Source: Sphingomonas sp. Y38-1Y
GTDB lineage: Bacteria > Pseudomonadota > Alphaproteobacteria > Sphingomonadales > Sphingomonadaceae
Direction: 5' to 3'
DNA length: 64,000 bases
Assembly (NCBI RefSeq): GCF_032391395.1
Contig: NZ_CP135916.1
Span: 620,001 to 684,000, forward strand
In this document: positions 1 to 11,100 of the stretch, piece after piece
How the letters are laid out: every line of letters begins with the position of its first letter
Numbering within the stretch: the first letter of the stretch is position 1
Notes under the pieces: model-generated
What the model saw: the letters and a program-made list of their open reading frames with translations, nothing else
Databases searched by the model: none
Told to the model about the DNA's origin: nothing
Made by a program: the position numbers and the translations under genes

Positions 1-1377
1 CGCGTGGTCGTGAGCGGCGTCGGCGCGGGGCTGACGGTGCGCCGGTCGGGCAGCTCCGCCATCTTCGAGATGCCGAACGGTGGCATGCTGGTGGTGCCGA
101 TCGGCGAAGAGGCGACCACGATCGAGATCGCCGGCGTCGCCTATGCGCTCGAGATCGAGGACGGCGTGATCGTCTTCGGCGGGACGATGCTGGGCAACGA
201 CCCGCTTCCCGTCGGCTTTCCCAACGAAGCGCCGGTGATCGATGCCGCGCGCGCGGTCAGCCTGGTCGAGGGGGCGACCGCGGTCACCGCGAGCGGCGGC
301 GCGGTCGATCCCGATCGCGATCCGATCACCTATGCGATCGCGGGCGGCGCCGATGCCGCGCGCTTCGTCATCGACGCGGCGACCGGCGCACTCGCCTTTG
401 CCGCCGCGCCCGACCGCGAGACACCGGCCGACGCCAACCGCGACAACGTCTATGAAGTGGTCGTCCGCGCTAGCGACGGCCGGGCGAGCGCCGCCCAGAC
501 GGTCCGCGTGACCGTGACCGACGCCAACGACAACGCCCCCATCCTGACCGCGCCCGCCGCGGTGACGGTGGACGAGAATGGCCGCGCCGTCGCCTCTGTC
601 GCTGCGAGCGATACGGATGGCGATGCGCTGCGCTTCTCGATCGCGGGCGGCGCCGATGCCGCGCGCTTCGTGATCGACGCGGCGACCGGTGCGCTTTCCT
701 TCGTCGCGGCGCCCGATTTCGAGGCGCCGGGCGATGCCGACCGCAACAACGTCTATGACGTCGTCGTTGCGGCGAGCGACGGCCGCTTCACGACGACCCA
801 GGCGATCGCGGTCACCGTGCGCAATGTCGACGATGTCGCGCCCGTCTTCACCTCGCCAAACCGCGCGACGGTTGCGGAGAACTCGGTGGCGCCGATCCTG
901 ACGGTGCGCGCGACCGACGCCGACAGTACGAGCGTCCGCTATGCGATTGCCGGCGGCGCCGATGCCGCGCGCTTCGTCATCGACGCGGCGACGGGCGTGC
1001 TCCGCTTCGTCCAGGCGGTCGATTTCGAACAGCCAGCCGACGTCGGCCGCGACAATGTCTATGAGGTGGTGGTCCGCGCGAGCGACGGGACCAACAATGC
1101 CGACCAGGCGATCCGCGTGTCGGTGACCGACGTCGACGAGACGGTAACCCCGCCGCCCCCCGCCGCCGCCACCCCCTCCTCCGCCGCCGAACAACGCTCC
1201 GGTCATCACCTCATCGGCGAGCGTCGCGGTCGACGAGAATGGCGTGGCGGTCCAGACCGTCACCGCGACCGATGCCGATGGCGACCGCCTGACCTATGCC
1301 ATTGCCGGCGGCGAGGATTCGGCCCGGTTCACGATCGACGCCGCGACCGGCGCGCTGCGCTTCGTCGCCGCGCCTAA
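1..1377 (+). CDS. Giant cadherin-repeat surface protein, upstream fragment (5' end outside window, frameshifted)
   Basis: The reading frame is open from the first base, so the true start lies upstream. After about 70 residues of compact beta-rich sequence come three cadherin-like repeats of about 100 residues each (roughly nt 217-528, 529-828 and 829-1140). They share the core AGGADAARFVIDAATG and end in VTVTDAN-type strands with DxND-type calcium ligands. The frame then enters a proline-rich linker. From about nt 1160 its translation becomes arginine-rich nonsense, while the cadherin sequence resumes in the next frame. Authentic coding in this frame therefore ends near nt 1160, and the stop at 1377 is an artefact of the shift. 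This is the same gene as the large frame that follows. It is probably an adhesin or biofilm protein, by analogy with cadherin-repeat proteins. Confidence 0.75.
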   Translation, partial: RVVVSGVGAGLTVRRSGSSAIFEMPNGGMLVVPIGEEATTIEIAGVAYALEIEDGVIVFGGTMLGNDPLPVGFPNEAPVIDAARAVSLVEGATAVTASGGAVDPDRDPITYAIAGGADAARFVIDAATGALAFAAAPDRETPADANRDNVYEVVVRASDGRASAAQTVRVTVTDANDNAPILTAPAAVTVDENGRAVASVAASDTDGDALRFSIAGGADAARFVIDAATGALSFVAAPDFEAPGDADRNNVYDVVVAASDGRFTTTQAIAVTVRNVDDVAPVFTSPNRATVAENSVAPILTVRATDADSTSVRYAIAGGADAARFVIDAATGVLRFVQAVDFEQPADVGRDNVYEVVVRASDGTNNADQAIRVSVTDVDETVTPPPPAAATPSSAAEQRSGHHLIGERRGRREWRGGPDRHRDRCRWRPPDLCHCRRRGFGPVHDRRRDRRAALRRRA

Positions 1378-2110
1378 TTTCGAGGCGCCGGGCGATGTCG
1401 GCGGCAACAACGTCTATCAGGTCACCGTCTCGGCAAGCGACGGCAAGCTGACGACCACCCAGGCGGTCAGCGTCACCGTGCGCGACGTCAACGACGTCGC
1501 CCCGACCTTCACCTCGCGGGCGAGCGCGTCGGTGGCCGAGAACCGGCTGGCGACCGGGCTGGTCGCCGCCGTCAGCGATCCCGACGGTGCCGCGCCCGTG
1601 TTCGCGATCGCGGGCGGCGCCGATGCCGCGCGCTTCACGATCGACGCGGCGACGGGCGCGCTGTCGTTCGTGGCGGCACCCGATTTCGAGGCACCGGGCG
1701 ATGCCGATGGCAACAACGTCTATCAAGTGACGCTCTCCGCACGCGACGGCGTCAGCACGACGACCCAGGCGGTGACGATCACCGTCACCAACGTCAACGA
1801 CGTCGCGCCGACCTTCACCTCCGCCGCCGCGATCTCCGTCGCGGAGAACCGCGTCGCGACCGGCCTGGTAGCGACCGTTACCGACCCCGATGGCGGAACG
1901 CCGCGCTTCTCGATCGCGGGCGGTGCCGATGCCGCGAAGTTCGCGATCGACGCCGCGACCGGCGCGCTTTCCTTCGTCGCCGCGCCAGATTTCGAGCGGC
2001 CGGGCGATGTCGGCGGCGACAACGTCTATGACGTGACGCTGGCGGCCAGCGATGGCGCCAACCGCACCGAACAGGCGGTCAGGGTCACCGTGACCGATGT
2101 GGTCGAGGCG
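217..2110 (+). repeat. Six tandem cadherin-like repeats of about 300 bp
   Basis: Six copies of a roughly 100-codon unit run from nt 217 to 2110. Each contains a near-identical DNA stretch encoding AGGADAARF or AGGEDSARF, followed by IDAATGAL, then NVY and ASDG. Copies 3 and 4 are separated by a polyproline linker (about 1147-1189) that also contains the frameshift. The high nucleotide identity between copies suggests recent duplication or gene conversion. Confidence 0.9.
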
Positions 2111-5100
2111 CCGCCGAGCACGCTGAGCGCCGCGCTGTTCGCCGACACCGGCACCAGCGCGACCGACGGCCTGACCCGCGACGCGCGGATCAGCGGTGCG
2201 CTCAACCCCGCGGACGCCGCGTCGCTGCGCCTGTCGATCGACGGCGGCGCCGCGATCGACGTCAGCGCCGCGGTTGGTGCGGACGGCCGCTTCACCCTCG
2301 ACCCCACGACGCTCGGCAGCTTCGCGCAAGGAAACCATACGCTGGTCCTGACCACGGGTGCGCAGCGGGCGCAGGTCGCCATGACCTATGACAATGTCGC
2401 GCCGACCGGCGGCAGCGTCGCGTTGGCGCGTTCCTCCGACAGCGGCACCGTCGGCGACGGCATCACCGCGCAGGCCAGCGTCACGCTGGTCGGCATCGAC
2501 GTCGAAGCGGGCACGACCGCGAGCATCGGCGGCAAGGGCGCGACGCTCGTCAGCTCGTCGGGCAAGTTCGCGCTGGAGAATGTGCCGCTGTCGATCGGCG
2601 ACAACCGCATCGACGTGACGCTGACCGACGCGGCGGGCAACGCCACCGTCGTCACGCTGGATGTCGAGCGGATCGCCGGGTCGGCGACCAGCGACCAGGT
2701 GCTATTCTGGAACAATGTCGCGCTGGAGGTGATCGCCGGCAGCGCGACGCCGCCCGCGATGGCGAGCCGCGCGCTCGCGATGCAGAGCGTCGCGGTCTAT
2801 GACGCGATCAGCGCGATCGACGGCTCGATCCCGCTGTGGGTCAATCTGGATGCAGGCGCGGATGCCTCGATCGAGGCGGCGGTCGCCTACGCCAGCTACA
2901 CGATGCTGCTGGCGATCTTCCCCGGTCGCAAGGACGTGCTCGACGCGCGGCTGGCGCAGGTCATGGACCAGCTCGGCACCGGCGAGGCGCTGGCCGAGGG
3001 GCGCGAGCTCGGCACCACGATGGCCGACATCGTCTATGCGCTGCGTGAAAGCGACGGCTATGACGCGTTCGTCACGCACGACAATGGCAGCGCGCCGGGC
3101 GAATGGGTGCGAACCGGGCCGATGTATGCGGAGCCCGAGCTGCCGCAATGGGCGACGCTCGACCCCTTCGTCATCGCCAGCCCCGATCAGTTTCGCGCCG
3201 GGCCGCCGCCCGCGCTGAATAGCGCCGAGTACGCCGCCGCCTATAACGAGCTGGTGGCGATCGGCGGCGTCGGATCGACGGTGCGCACCGCCGACCAGAC
3301 CGCGGCCGCCGCCTTCTGGCGCGACGGCATCGGCACCGCGACGCCGCCCGGCCACTGGAACGACATTGCCGAGGTCGCCGCGCAGATGACGGGCGCGGGC
3401 ATCGCCGCCAACGCGCGCATGTACGCGATGCTCAACCTGGCGCTCGCCGACGCCTCGATCGCGGCGTGGGACACCAAATATACCTACAGCTTCTGGCGGC
3501 CCGAAACGGCGATCCGCAACGGCGACAAGGACGGCAACGACCTGACCGCTGCCGATCCGAACTGGACGCCGCAGCAGCTGAGCCCCGCGCACCCCGATTA
3601 TGTCTCCGGCCACTCGACCTATTCGGCGGCGGGTGCGGAGATCCTGACCTATCTGTTCGGCGAGGACTTCGCCTTCACCGTCGGCTCCCCCACGGTCGCG
3701 GGCGTGACGCGCAGCTTCGGCAGTTTCGACGCCGCCGCGGACGAGGCGGGGCGCAGCCGCATCTATGGCGGCATCCACTTCGAATTCTCGAACCAGGCGG
3801 GTCAGGAAATCGGCCGCGACGTGGGCGAGGCGGTGATCGAGGCGCTGTCGCGCACCGCGGACACCAGCGGGCCGCGCATCGCGGTGACGACGCCTGGCGG
3901 CAAGGCGGTCAAGGACGGATTCGACGTGTCGGGCTTCGTCATCGACAATCTGTCGGGCGTCGCCAGCCTGGAGGCGAGCGTCGACGGCGGCGCCTTCGGC
4001 CTCGTCCACTTCGACAATCTCGGGCGCTTCACGCTCGACGCCGATGCGCTGGGCGAGGGCGCGCACCGCATCGTGCTGCGCGCGAGCGACGCGGCGGGCA
4101 ACAGGGGCAACGCGGTCAGCTACGACTACCTCGTCGATTCGGTCGCGCCGACGATCGACTTCACCGGCTTTGCCGATGGTGCGTCGATCGCGGCAGGCGC
4201 GCGGATCGCGGGGCTGGCGAACGGCACCGGCTCGGGGCTGACCGCGCTCAGCTATTCGGTGGATGGCGGCGCGGAGATCCCGGTCGGCTTCGGCAGCGAC
4301 GGCGGCTTCTCGAGCGCGCTCGACATCGCCGCGCTGGCGGCGGGCGGGCACAAGGTGGTGGTGACCGCGCGCGACGCCGCGGGCAACAGCGCCAGCAAGA
4401 CGATCGACTTCTCGATCGCCGCGCCCGCGCCGTTCACGGTCACGGCGATGACGCCGCGCGCCGGCAGCGGCGAAGTCGGCCTGACGCAGCGGCCGCAGGT
4501 CACCTTCTCCAAGGCGGTGGACGCATCGACGCTGACCGCCGACAGCTTCTACGCGACCGACGCCGCAGGCAACAGGCTGGCCGCCAGCATCGTCACCGCC
4601 GCGGACGGCAAGAGCGCGTACCTGTTCCTCGACAAGGCGATGCCGGGCGCGCAGCGCATCACCGTGCACCTGGACGGCGCCAGGGTGAAGGCGGCGGACG
4701 GCGCGATGCTCGACGGCGACGCCAACGGCAGCGCCGGCGGCGCCTATGCCGCGGGCTTCACGACGATCAGCGACGCGGTGGTGCCCGGCACCACCATCAC
4801 TGGCTTCATCGTCGGCCCGGGCCGCGACCTGAAGCCGATGACCCCAGACGATTTCCGCGCCGGGCCGGACGGCGTGCCGCACACCGCCGACGACGTGTTC
4901 CTAGAGCGGCTGGCCGGCGTGAAGGTCTACATCCTCGGCCGCGAGAGCGAGGCGGTGCTGACCGCCGCCGATGGCAGCTTCACGCTGACCAACGTGCCCG
5001 CCGGCACGGTCAAGGTGGCGATCGACGGCCGTACCGCGACCAACGCGCCCGACGGCGTGTTCTTCCCCGAGATGGTCATGGACGTGAAGGTGCGCGCGGG

Positions 5101-8100
5101 CGTCGCCAACACGATGATGGGCACGATGGGCTCGACCGAGCTCCAGGCGGACAACCTGACCCGCGGCGAGGTCTATCTGCCGCGCATCAGCAAGGACGTG
5201 CTGGTCGAGATCAGCGATACGCAGACGACGACCGTGGTCGCCAAGGGCGACGATTATACCGGGCTGACCGCCGCCGAGCGCGATCGCCTGACGTTGGAGG
5301 TGAAGCCCGGATCGGTGCTGGGCGAGGATGGCCAGCCGGTCGACAATGCCCAGGTCGGCATCTCGACCGTCCCGCCCGAGCTCGTCCGCGACATGCTGCC
5401 CGACGGGCTCCTCCAGCACACGTTCGACATCACCATCCAGGCGCCGGGCGCCGCGGTCTTTTCCGAGCCGCTGACGATGGTGTTCCCCAACACCTTCAAC
5501 GCAGCACCGGGCACCAAGCTCAACTTCCTGTCGTTCGACCACACCACCGGCCGGCTGGTGATCGAGGGGACCGCCACCGTCAGCGCCGACGGCCTCACCG
5601 TCGTCACCGATCCGGGCATGGGCATCACCAAGCCCGGCTGGCACGGCCTGACCCCGCCGGGATCGCCCACCGGGCTGCCCGACGATCCCGCGCCGCGCCG
5701 GCCCGAGCCGCCGAAGCCCGATCCCGACAATGATCCGCCAAAGCCCGAGTGCGAGGGCAACGGCATCGACGTCACAGAATTCCTAAACATCGCCAAGGAA
5801 GTCGCGTTCACGTTCAAGAACGTCCTTCAGGAGCTGGTGAAGTTCGGTGATCTTGCCAAGTGCATCACCGACATCGCCGACAAGGCCGCGAACCTGACGC
5901 AGACCAGCCTGTCGCTCGCCGGTTCGCTGTTCGAGAAGAGCCCGCAGGCGTGGACCGATGCGTTCATGGTTATCGACGCACTCAAGCAGGCGGTGAAGCT
6001 CGGCGTCGAAAAGGTGTTCAACGAGGCCAGCGAACAGAACATCAACAAGATCAAGGCGGCGGTCGAGGGCGGCATCGGTGCACTCAACGTCGCGGCCAAG
6101 ACGCTCGAGGCGCTCAAGTCGACCAGCGACGATCCCGAATGCGCGACCCCGGGCATCGACAAGGCGCTGTACGCGATCAAGTCGACGCTGTTGCTGACGA
6201 CCGAGATCAAGGGCTTCATCGCGCTGGCCGAAAACCTGCTGGCCGGCGGCAAGGTCGCGGCGGTCAAGGCGGCCTTCGAGGCGGCGTGCATCCTGATCGA
6301 GGAAGTGAAATACTTTATCGACACCAAGGACCTGTTCAAGTCGGTCTTCGGCCGCAGCGGCGATCTGGTCAGCGACGACGACGTGCTGGCGCTCGCGCGC
6401 CAGTTCGCCGCGGGCGACACCAGCGTCGGCGACCTGCTGAGTCCCGAGGATCTGGCCGAGCTCCAGTCGCTGCTCGCGCGCCTGAACGACGCCAATCCGC
6501 TGTTCGAGAAGGAGATGGTCCTCCCTGCCGGCTGGCCCGCCGACTTCGGCGTGGTGGACGAGGCGGTGGCCTGGGTCGACTATGGCCTGGCCGATGTCTC
6601 GCACGGCATCTCGACCTTCGTCGAGCTGCCCGGCGGCGCCTATTATGTGATCGAGGGCGGCGCCTCGCCGATCCGCGGCCAGCTGGGCGCCGACGGTTCG
6701 CTCGACGTGTTCCTGCCGGCCGAGACCGCGCTCACACTCAAGATCCTCGATCTGGCCAACGGCCTGATCGGCGAGGCGAGCTTCACCACCGGCCGATCGG
6801 GCGAGAACACCAGGATCCCGCTGCCGAACCTCTATGGCTACGACAAGCTGCCCGACAGCGACGGCGACGGGCTGGTCGACGAGGCCGAGGCGATCATCGG
6901 CACCTCCGCCACCAGTGCCGACACCGACGGCGACGGCCTGTCCGACCTGTTCGAGATACAGAACGACCTCAATCCCCTCGGCAACTTCCCGACCGCCCAA
7001 GGCGTCGTCGCCTCGCTCGACACTGGCGATGCGGCAGTGGTCGAGGTGGTGACGGTCGCGGGACTGGGCGCAAGCGCGTCGCGGCTGGCGTTCGTCCAGA
7101 CCGGCGACGCGCTGTCGATCATCGACATCGCGGTGCCGCTGGCGCCCGTGCTGCTGGCGAAGCTGGCGACGGCGGGCAACGCCACCGACGTCGCGGTCGA
7201 TGTTGCCGGCGGGATTGCCGCGGTTGCGACCGATGAGGGCGTGCTGATCGTCGATATCAGCGATTCCGCCGATCCGGCGATCCTTCGCACGCTGGACGCC
7301 GACGGGTTGCAGGTCGAGTTCGTCGACGGGCTACTCGCCGCCAGTGACGGCGCCCGGCTGATGCTGCTCGACCCGCTGACGGGCGAGCTGCTGGCCGAAC
7401 GGGTCCAGTCGGCCGACGTGCGTGCGTTCGCGGTCGAGGGCGACCGGCTGTTCGTGCTCTCGGGCAACACGCTCACCGCCTTCACCGTCACCGGCGACGG
7501 CGCGCTGATCGCGCATGACAACATCGTCATCAACACCATCGCCACCAACGCGCAGCTGTTCGTCGGCAGCGGCACGCTCTACGTCCCGGCCTATAACGGC
7601 TTCAACGGCGGCTATTCGACGATCGACGTCCGCGATCTCGACGACCTCAAGCTGTCGAGCGGCGTCGACAATGCCGCGATCGGCGGCAGCGACATCGCGC
7701 TGAACGGATCGGGCCTTGGCGTCGCGGTGGGCGCGGTCGGCGGCGTCGGCAACACCAATGCGATCGACGTGGTCGATGTGAGCGACCCAGCCGTCACCGG
7801 CGATTTCGTCACGCGCTACACGCTCGGCGCCGCGCCGACCGCGGTCGCGATCGGCTCGGGCTTCGCCTTTGTCGGCGATGCGTCCGGCGGGTTCAGCGTC
7901 GTCAACTATTCGGGCTTCGATACCAGGGGCGCGGCGCCGACCGCGACACTGACGGTCGTTCCCGGCGATGTCGATCCGGCGACCCCCGGCCGCCAGTGGA
8001 TCGAGGGCCGCGATATCGAGCTGTCGGCGAACCTCGCCGACGATGTCCAGGTCCGCCAGGTCGAGGTGCTGGTGAACGGCGTCGTCCAGTCGGTCGATGC

Positions 8101-11100
8101 GGGCTTCCCCTTCGACCTGGGCGTGCGGGTGCCGACGATCGCGGGCAATGGCGGGTCCGACACGCTGACCGTCCAGCTTCGCGTCACCGACATGGGCGGC
8201 AATATCGGCCTGTCCGAACTGGTGACGGTCGAGCTGATCCCGGACACGATCGCGCCCGCGCTGGTGCGCAGCAACCTGTCCGACGGGCAGGTGATCGGCC
8301 AATCCTTCCGAAGCTTCACCTTCCTGTTCGACGAGGCGCTGGATCCCGCATCGATCTCGATCGACAGCTTCCGCATCGTCCCCGACGACGGCGGAGCGGC
8401 AGTCGCGCCGATCGCGTTCCAGCTTCGCGACGGTAACCGCGCCGTCCGCGTCACCTTCGACACGATCGAGGCGGGTGATTATCGCCTGGACATCGCCGAC
8501 GGCGCGTTCCGCGACCGTGCGGGCAACGCCGCCGCGCCCGACCTGGGCGAGCGGGACTTCACCGTCGCCAACTTCTCGATCCAGTGGGTCGGTGCCGCGA
8601 CGGGCGGCCAGTGGAGCGATCCCGTCAACTGGAATCTCGGCCGTTTGCCCACGGCCGAGGACGATGTCGGCATCTCGCTGGCCGATGGCGGCAGCATCAT
8701 CGTCGACGACAATGCCGTCGCAGCTTCCGTCACCTCGACCGCGACGCTTCAGATCCAGGGCGCGCTCGACGTCGTGCTGATGCGCGCCGACGTGATCGAA
8801 CTGACCGGTACGCTGACCGTCGCCGACAGCCTGAACGTCGGCACGTTCGACATGAGCTATTACGGCCGCTTCAACGGTGCCGGCGACGTGACGATCCGCG
8901 AGGGCGGCACGATCGAATATGGCGAGCTGACCGGCACCGGTACGATCACCGTTGCCGAAGGCGCGGAGGTGCTGCTCGGTCGCGGCTGGAACCCGGACGA
9001 GCCCAACAACGCGAGCTATCTGTATCTGGCGCAGCCGCTCGCCGTCGAAGGTGAGCTGACGCTTGGCGGCGGCTACGTCTATTTCGGTCGCTACGACTAT
9101 ACCGGCTCGCCGCCCGTGCTGCTCCCCGGGGTCATCGCAGTGGCTGATGGCGGCGTGTTCCGGCTGGATGGGCCGCTATCCGATCTCTACAACTATAACG
9201 GCCTCAATGCCGGGCAGATCACCGTCGCGGACGGCGGGCGGTTCGAAAAGACCGGACCCGGCACCGCGCAGATCAGCATCACGACCGACACGCTGCCCGT
9301 GATCGAGGGCGGCCGCGTCGAGATCAGCGGCAACGGCGTCTATCACGTCGCCGACGGCACCGTGATCGACGTGCTGCGGGTGGCGGGTGGCTATGTCTAT
9401 CTGGACGGCGACGTCTCGATCGGCCGGCTGGAGATGATCGGCGGCATGATGCTGGGCGAAGGCGACCTAACCGTCACCGGAACGCTCGACTGGCATGGCG
9501 GCGTCATCGCCGGCGCGGGCGAGCTGACGATCGCCGCCGACGCGACGGCGATGCTGGGTCGCACGCCCGACCTGGACGAAATCTATGGCCGCGAATCGAT
9601 GACGCTGGGCCGCGACATGACGGTCGAGGGCCGGGTCGAGAGCGGCCACGCCAACCTCTACCTCAACGCCTCGTTCTACGATCCCGAGGATAGCGATTAC
9701 ATCTCGGCCACCGGCAACATCGACATCGCCGATGGCGGCGCGTTCATCGTCACGGGCGACAGCAACATTGTCGAATATAGCCGCGACGGCGTCGAGGATA
9801 TCGTCGGTGACGGCCGGTTCGAGATTGCCGATGGCGCTCGCCTGACCGCGGGCTACGAAGGGGGAACCGACGCGATCGATGCGAGCGACGGCGAGGTGAT
9901 CGTCACCGGCGTCTTCCACCTGACCTCGGGCCATGAACTCCAGCGCATCGTCCTGTCGGGCGGCCTGCTGGTGGTCGACGACGACGTGGTGCTGCCCGAG
10001 CTTCGGATCGAGGGCGGCACGCTGACGGGGGCGGGCGACCTGACCGTCACCGGCCGCTTCGACTGGCGGAACGGCGACCTGATCGGCGCGGGCAAGCTCG
10101 TCCTGGGCGACGCGGCCGAGGCTCGGATCGGCGGCATCGTCGACGGCCAGGGGTCGGTCTATAGCGGCACGCTGGCGCGGACGATCGAGACGACGGGCGA
10201 CCTGACGATCGGCGACATCTACCTCTACACCTATAATTCGGTCTACGATCCGGCGACCCGCGCCTATGTCACGGCGACCGGCGCCATCGCGGCGAGTGGG
10301 GACGCGCGGATCGAATTGACAGAGCGCGTGGACTTCTATGGCCAGCGCGATCCGATCGCACTGTCCGGCGGCGCGACGCTGGTCAAGACCGGGCTCGATA
10401 CGCTTCAGATCGCGACGCCCTTCGATGATGCAATCACGGTTATGTCGGGGGCGGGCGGGATACGGGTCCTGTCCGGCGGCGACTGGCGCGTGCGCGACAG
10501 CGCGATCGAGACGCTGTCGATCGAGGGTGGACGCGTCGTTGCCGATGGCGATGTCCAGATCGGCTCGCTCACCATGAACTATGGCACGCTGACGGGTACG
10601 GGCGACGTGACCGTGACCGGCGGGCTCAACTGGGTCGGCGGCGTGATGCAGGGAAGCGGCGCCACGGTGATCGCCGACGGCGCGACCGCGGTGATCGGCG
10701 CCGAATGGAACGGCAGCAACTATCTCAGCCAGTACGGCGTCTATCTTTACCGCGACCTCAACGTCGCGGGCGATGCGACGATCGAACAAGCGCGACTTTA
10801 TCTGAGCGGGACGATCGATGAGGGCGCCGGCAGCGTCGGTTCGATCGGCCGCCTGATCGTCGACTCGAGCGGCGAGTTGACCTTCGCCGGCGCGTATAGC
10901 GACGTGTCGCGGGCCAGCAGCCTGGCCGCAGGGATCGTCAACAACGGCTCGATCGTCAAGATGGGCGGCGGCACGTCCACCGTCGATGTCGGCATCGCGA
11001 TCAGCGGCAGCGGCAGCTATCGCGCCGATGCCGGGCTGCTCGACCTGCCCGACCGCGACATCGGCAGCTTGCCGGTGATCGATCCGGTCGTGGCCGTCGG

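Noticed and set aside
217..2110. The tandem repeats as a CRISPR array
   Set aside because: Units are about 300 bp, fully coding and in frame, with no short palindromic repeat or spacers.
3466..5733. A 755-residue plus-strand frame inside the giant gene
   Set aside because: It is a shifted frame of the giant gene, rich in arginine and glycine with no domain.
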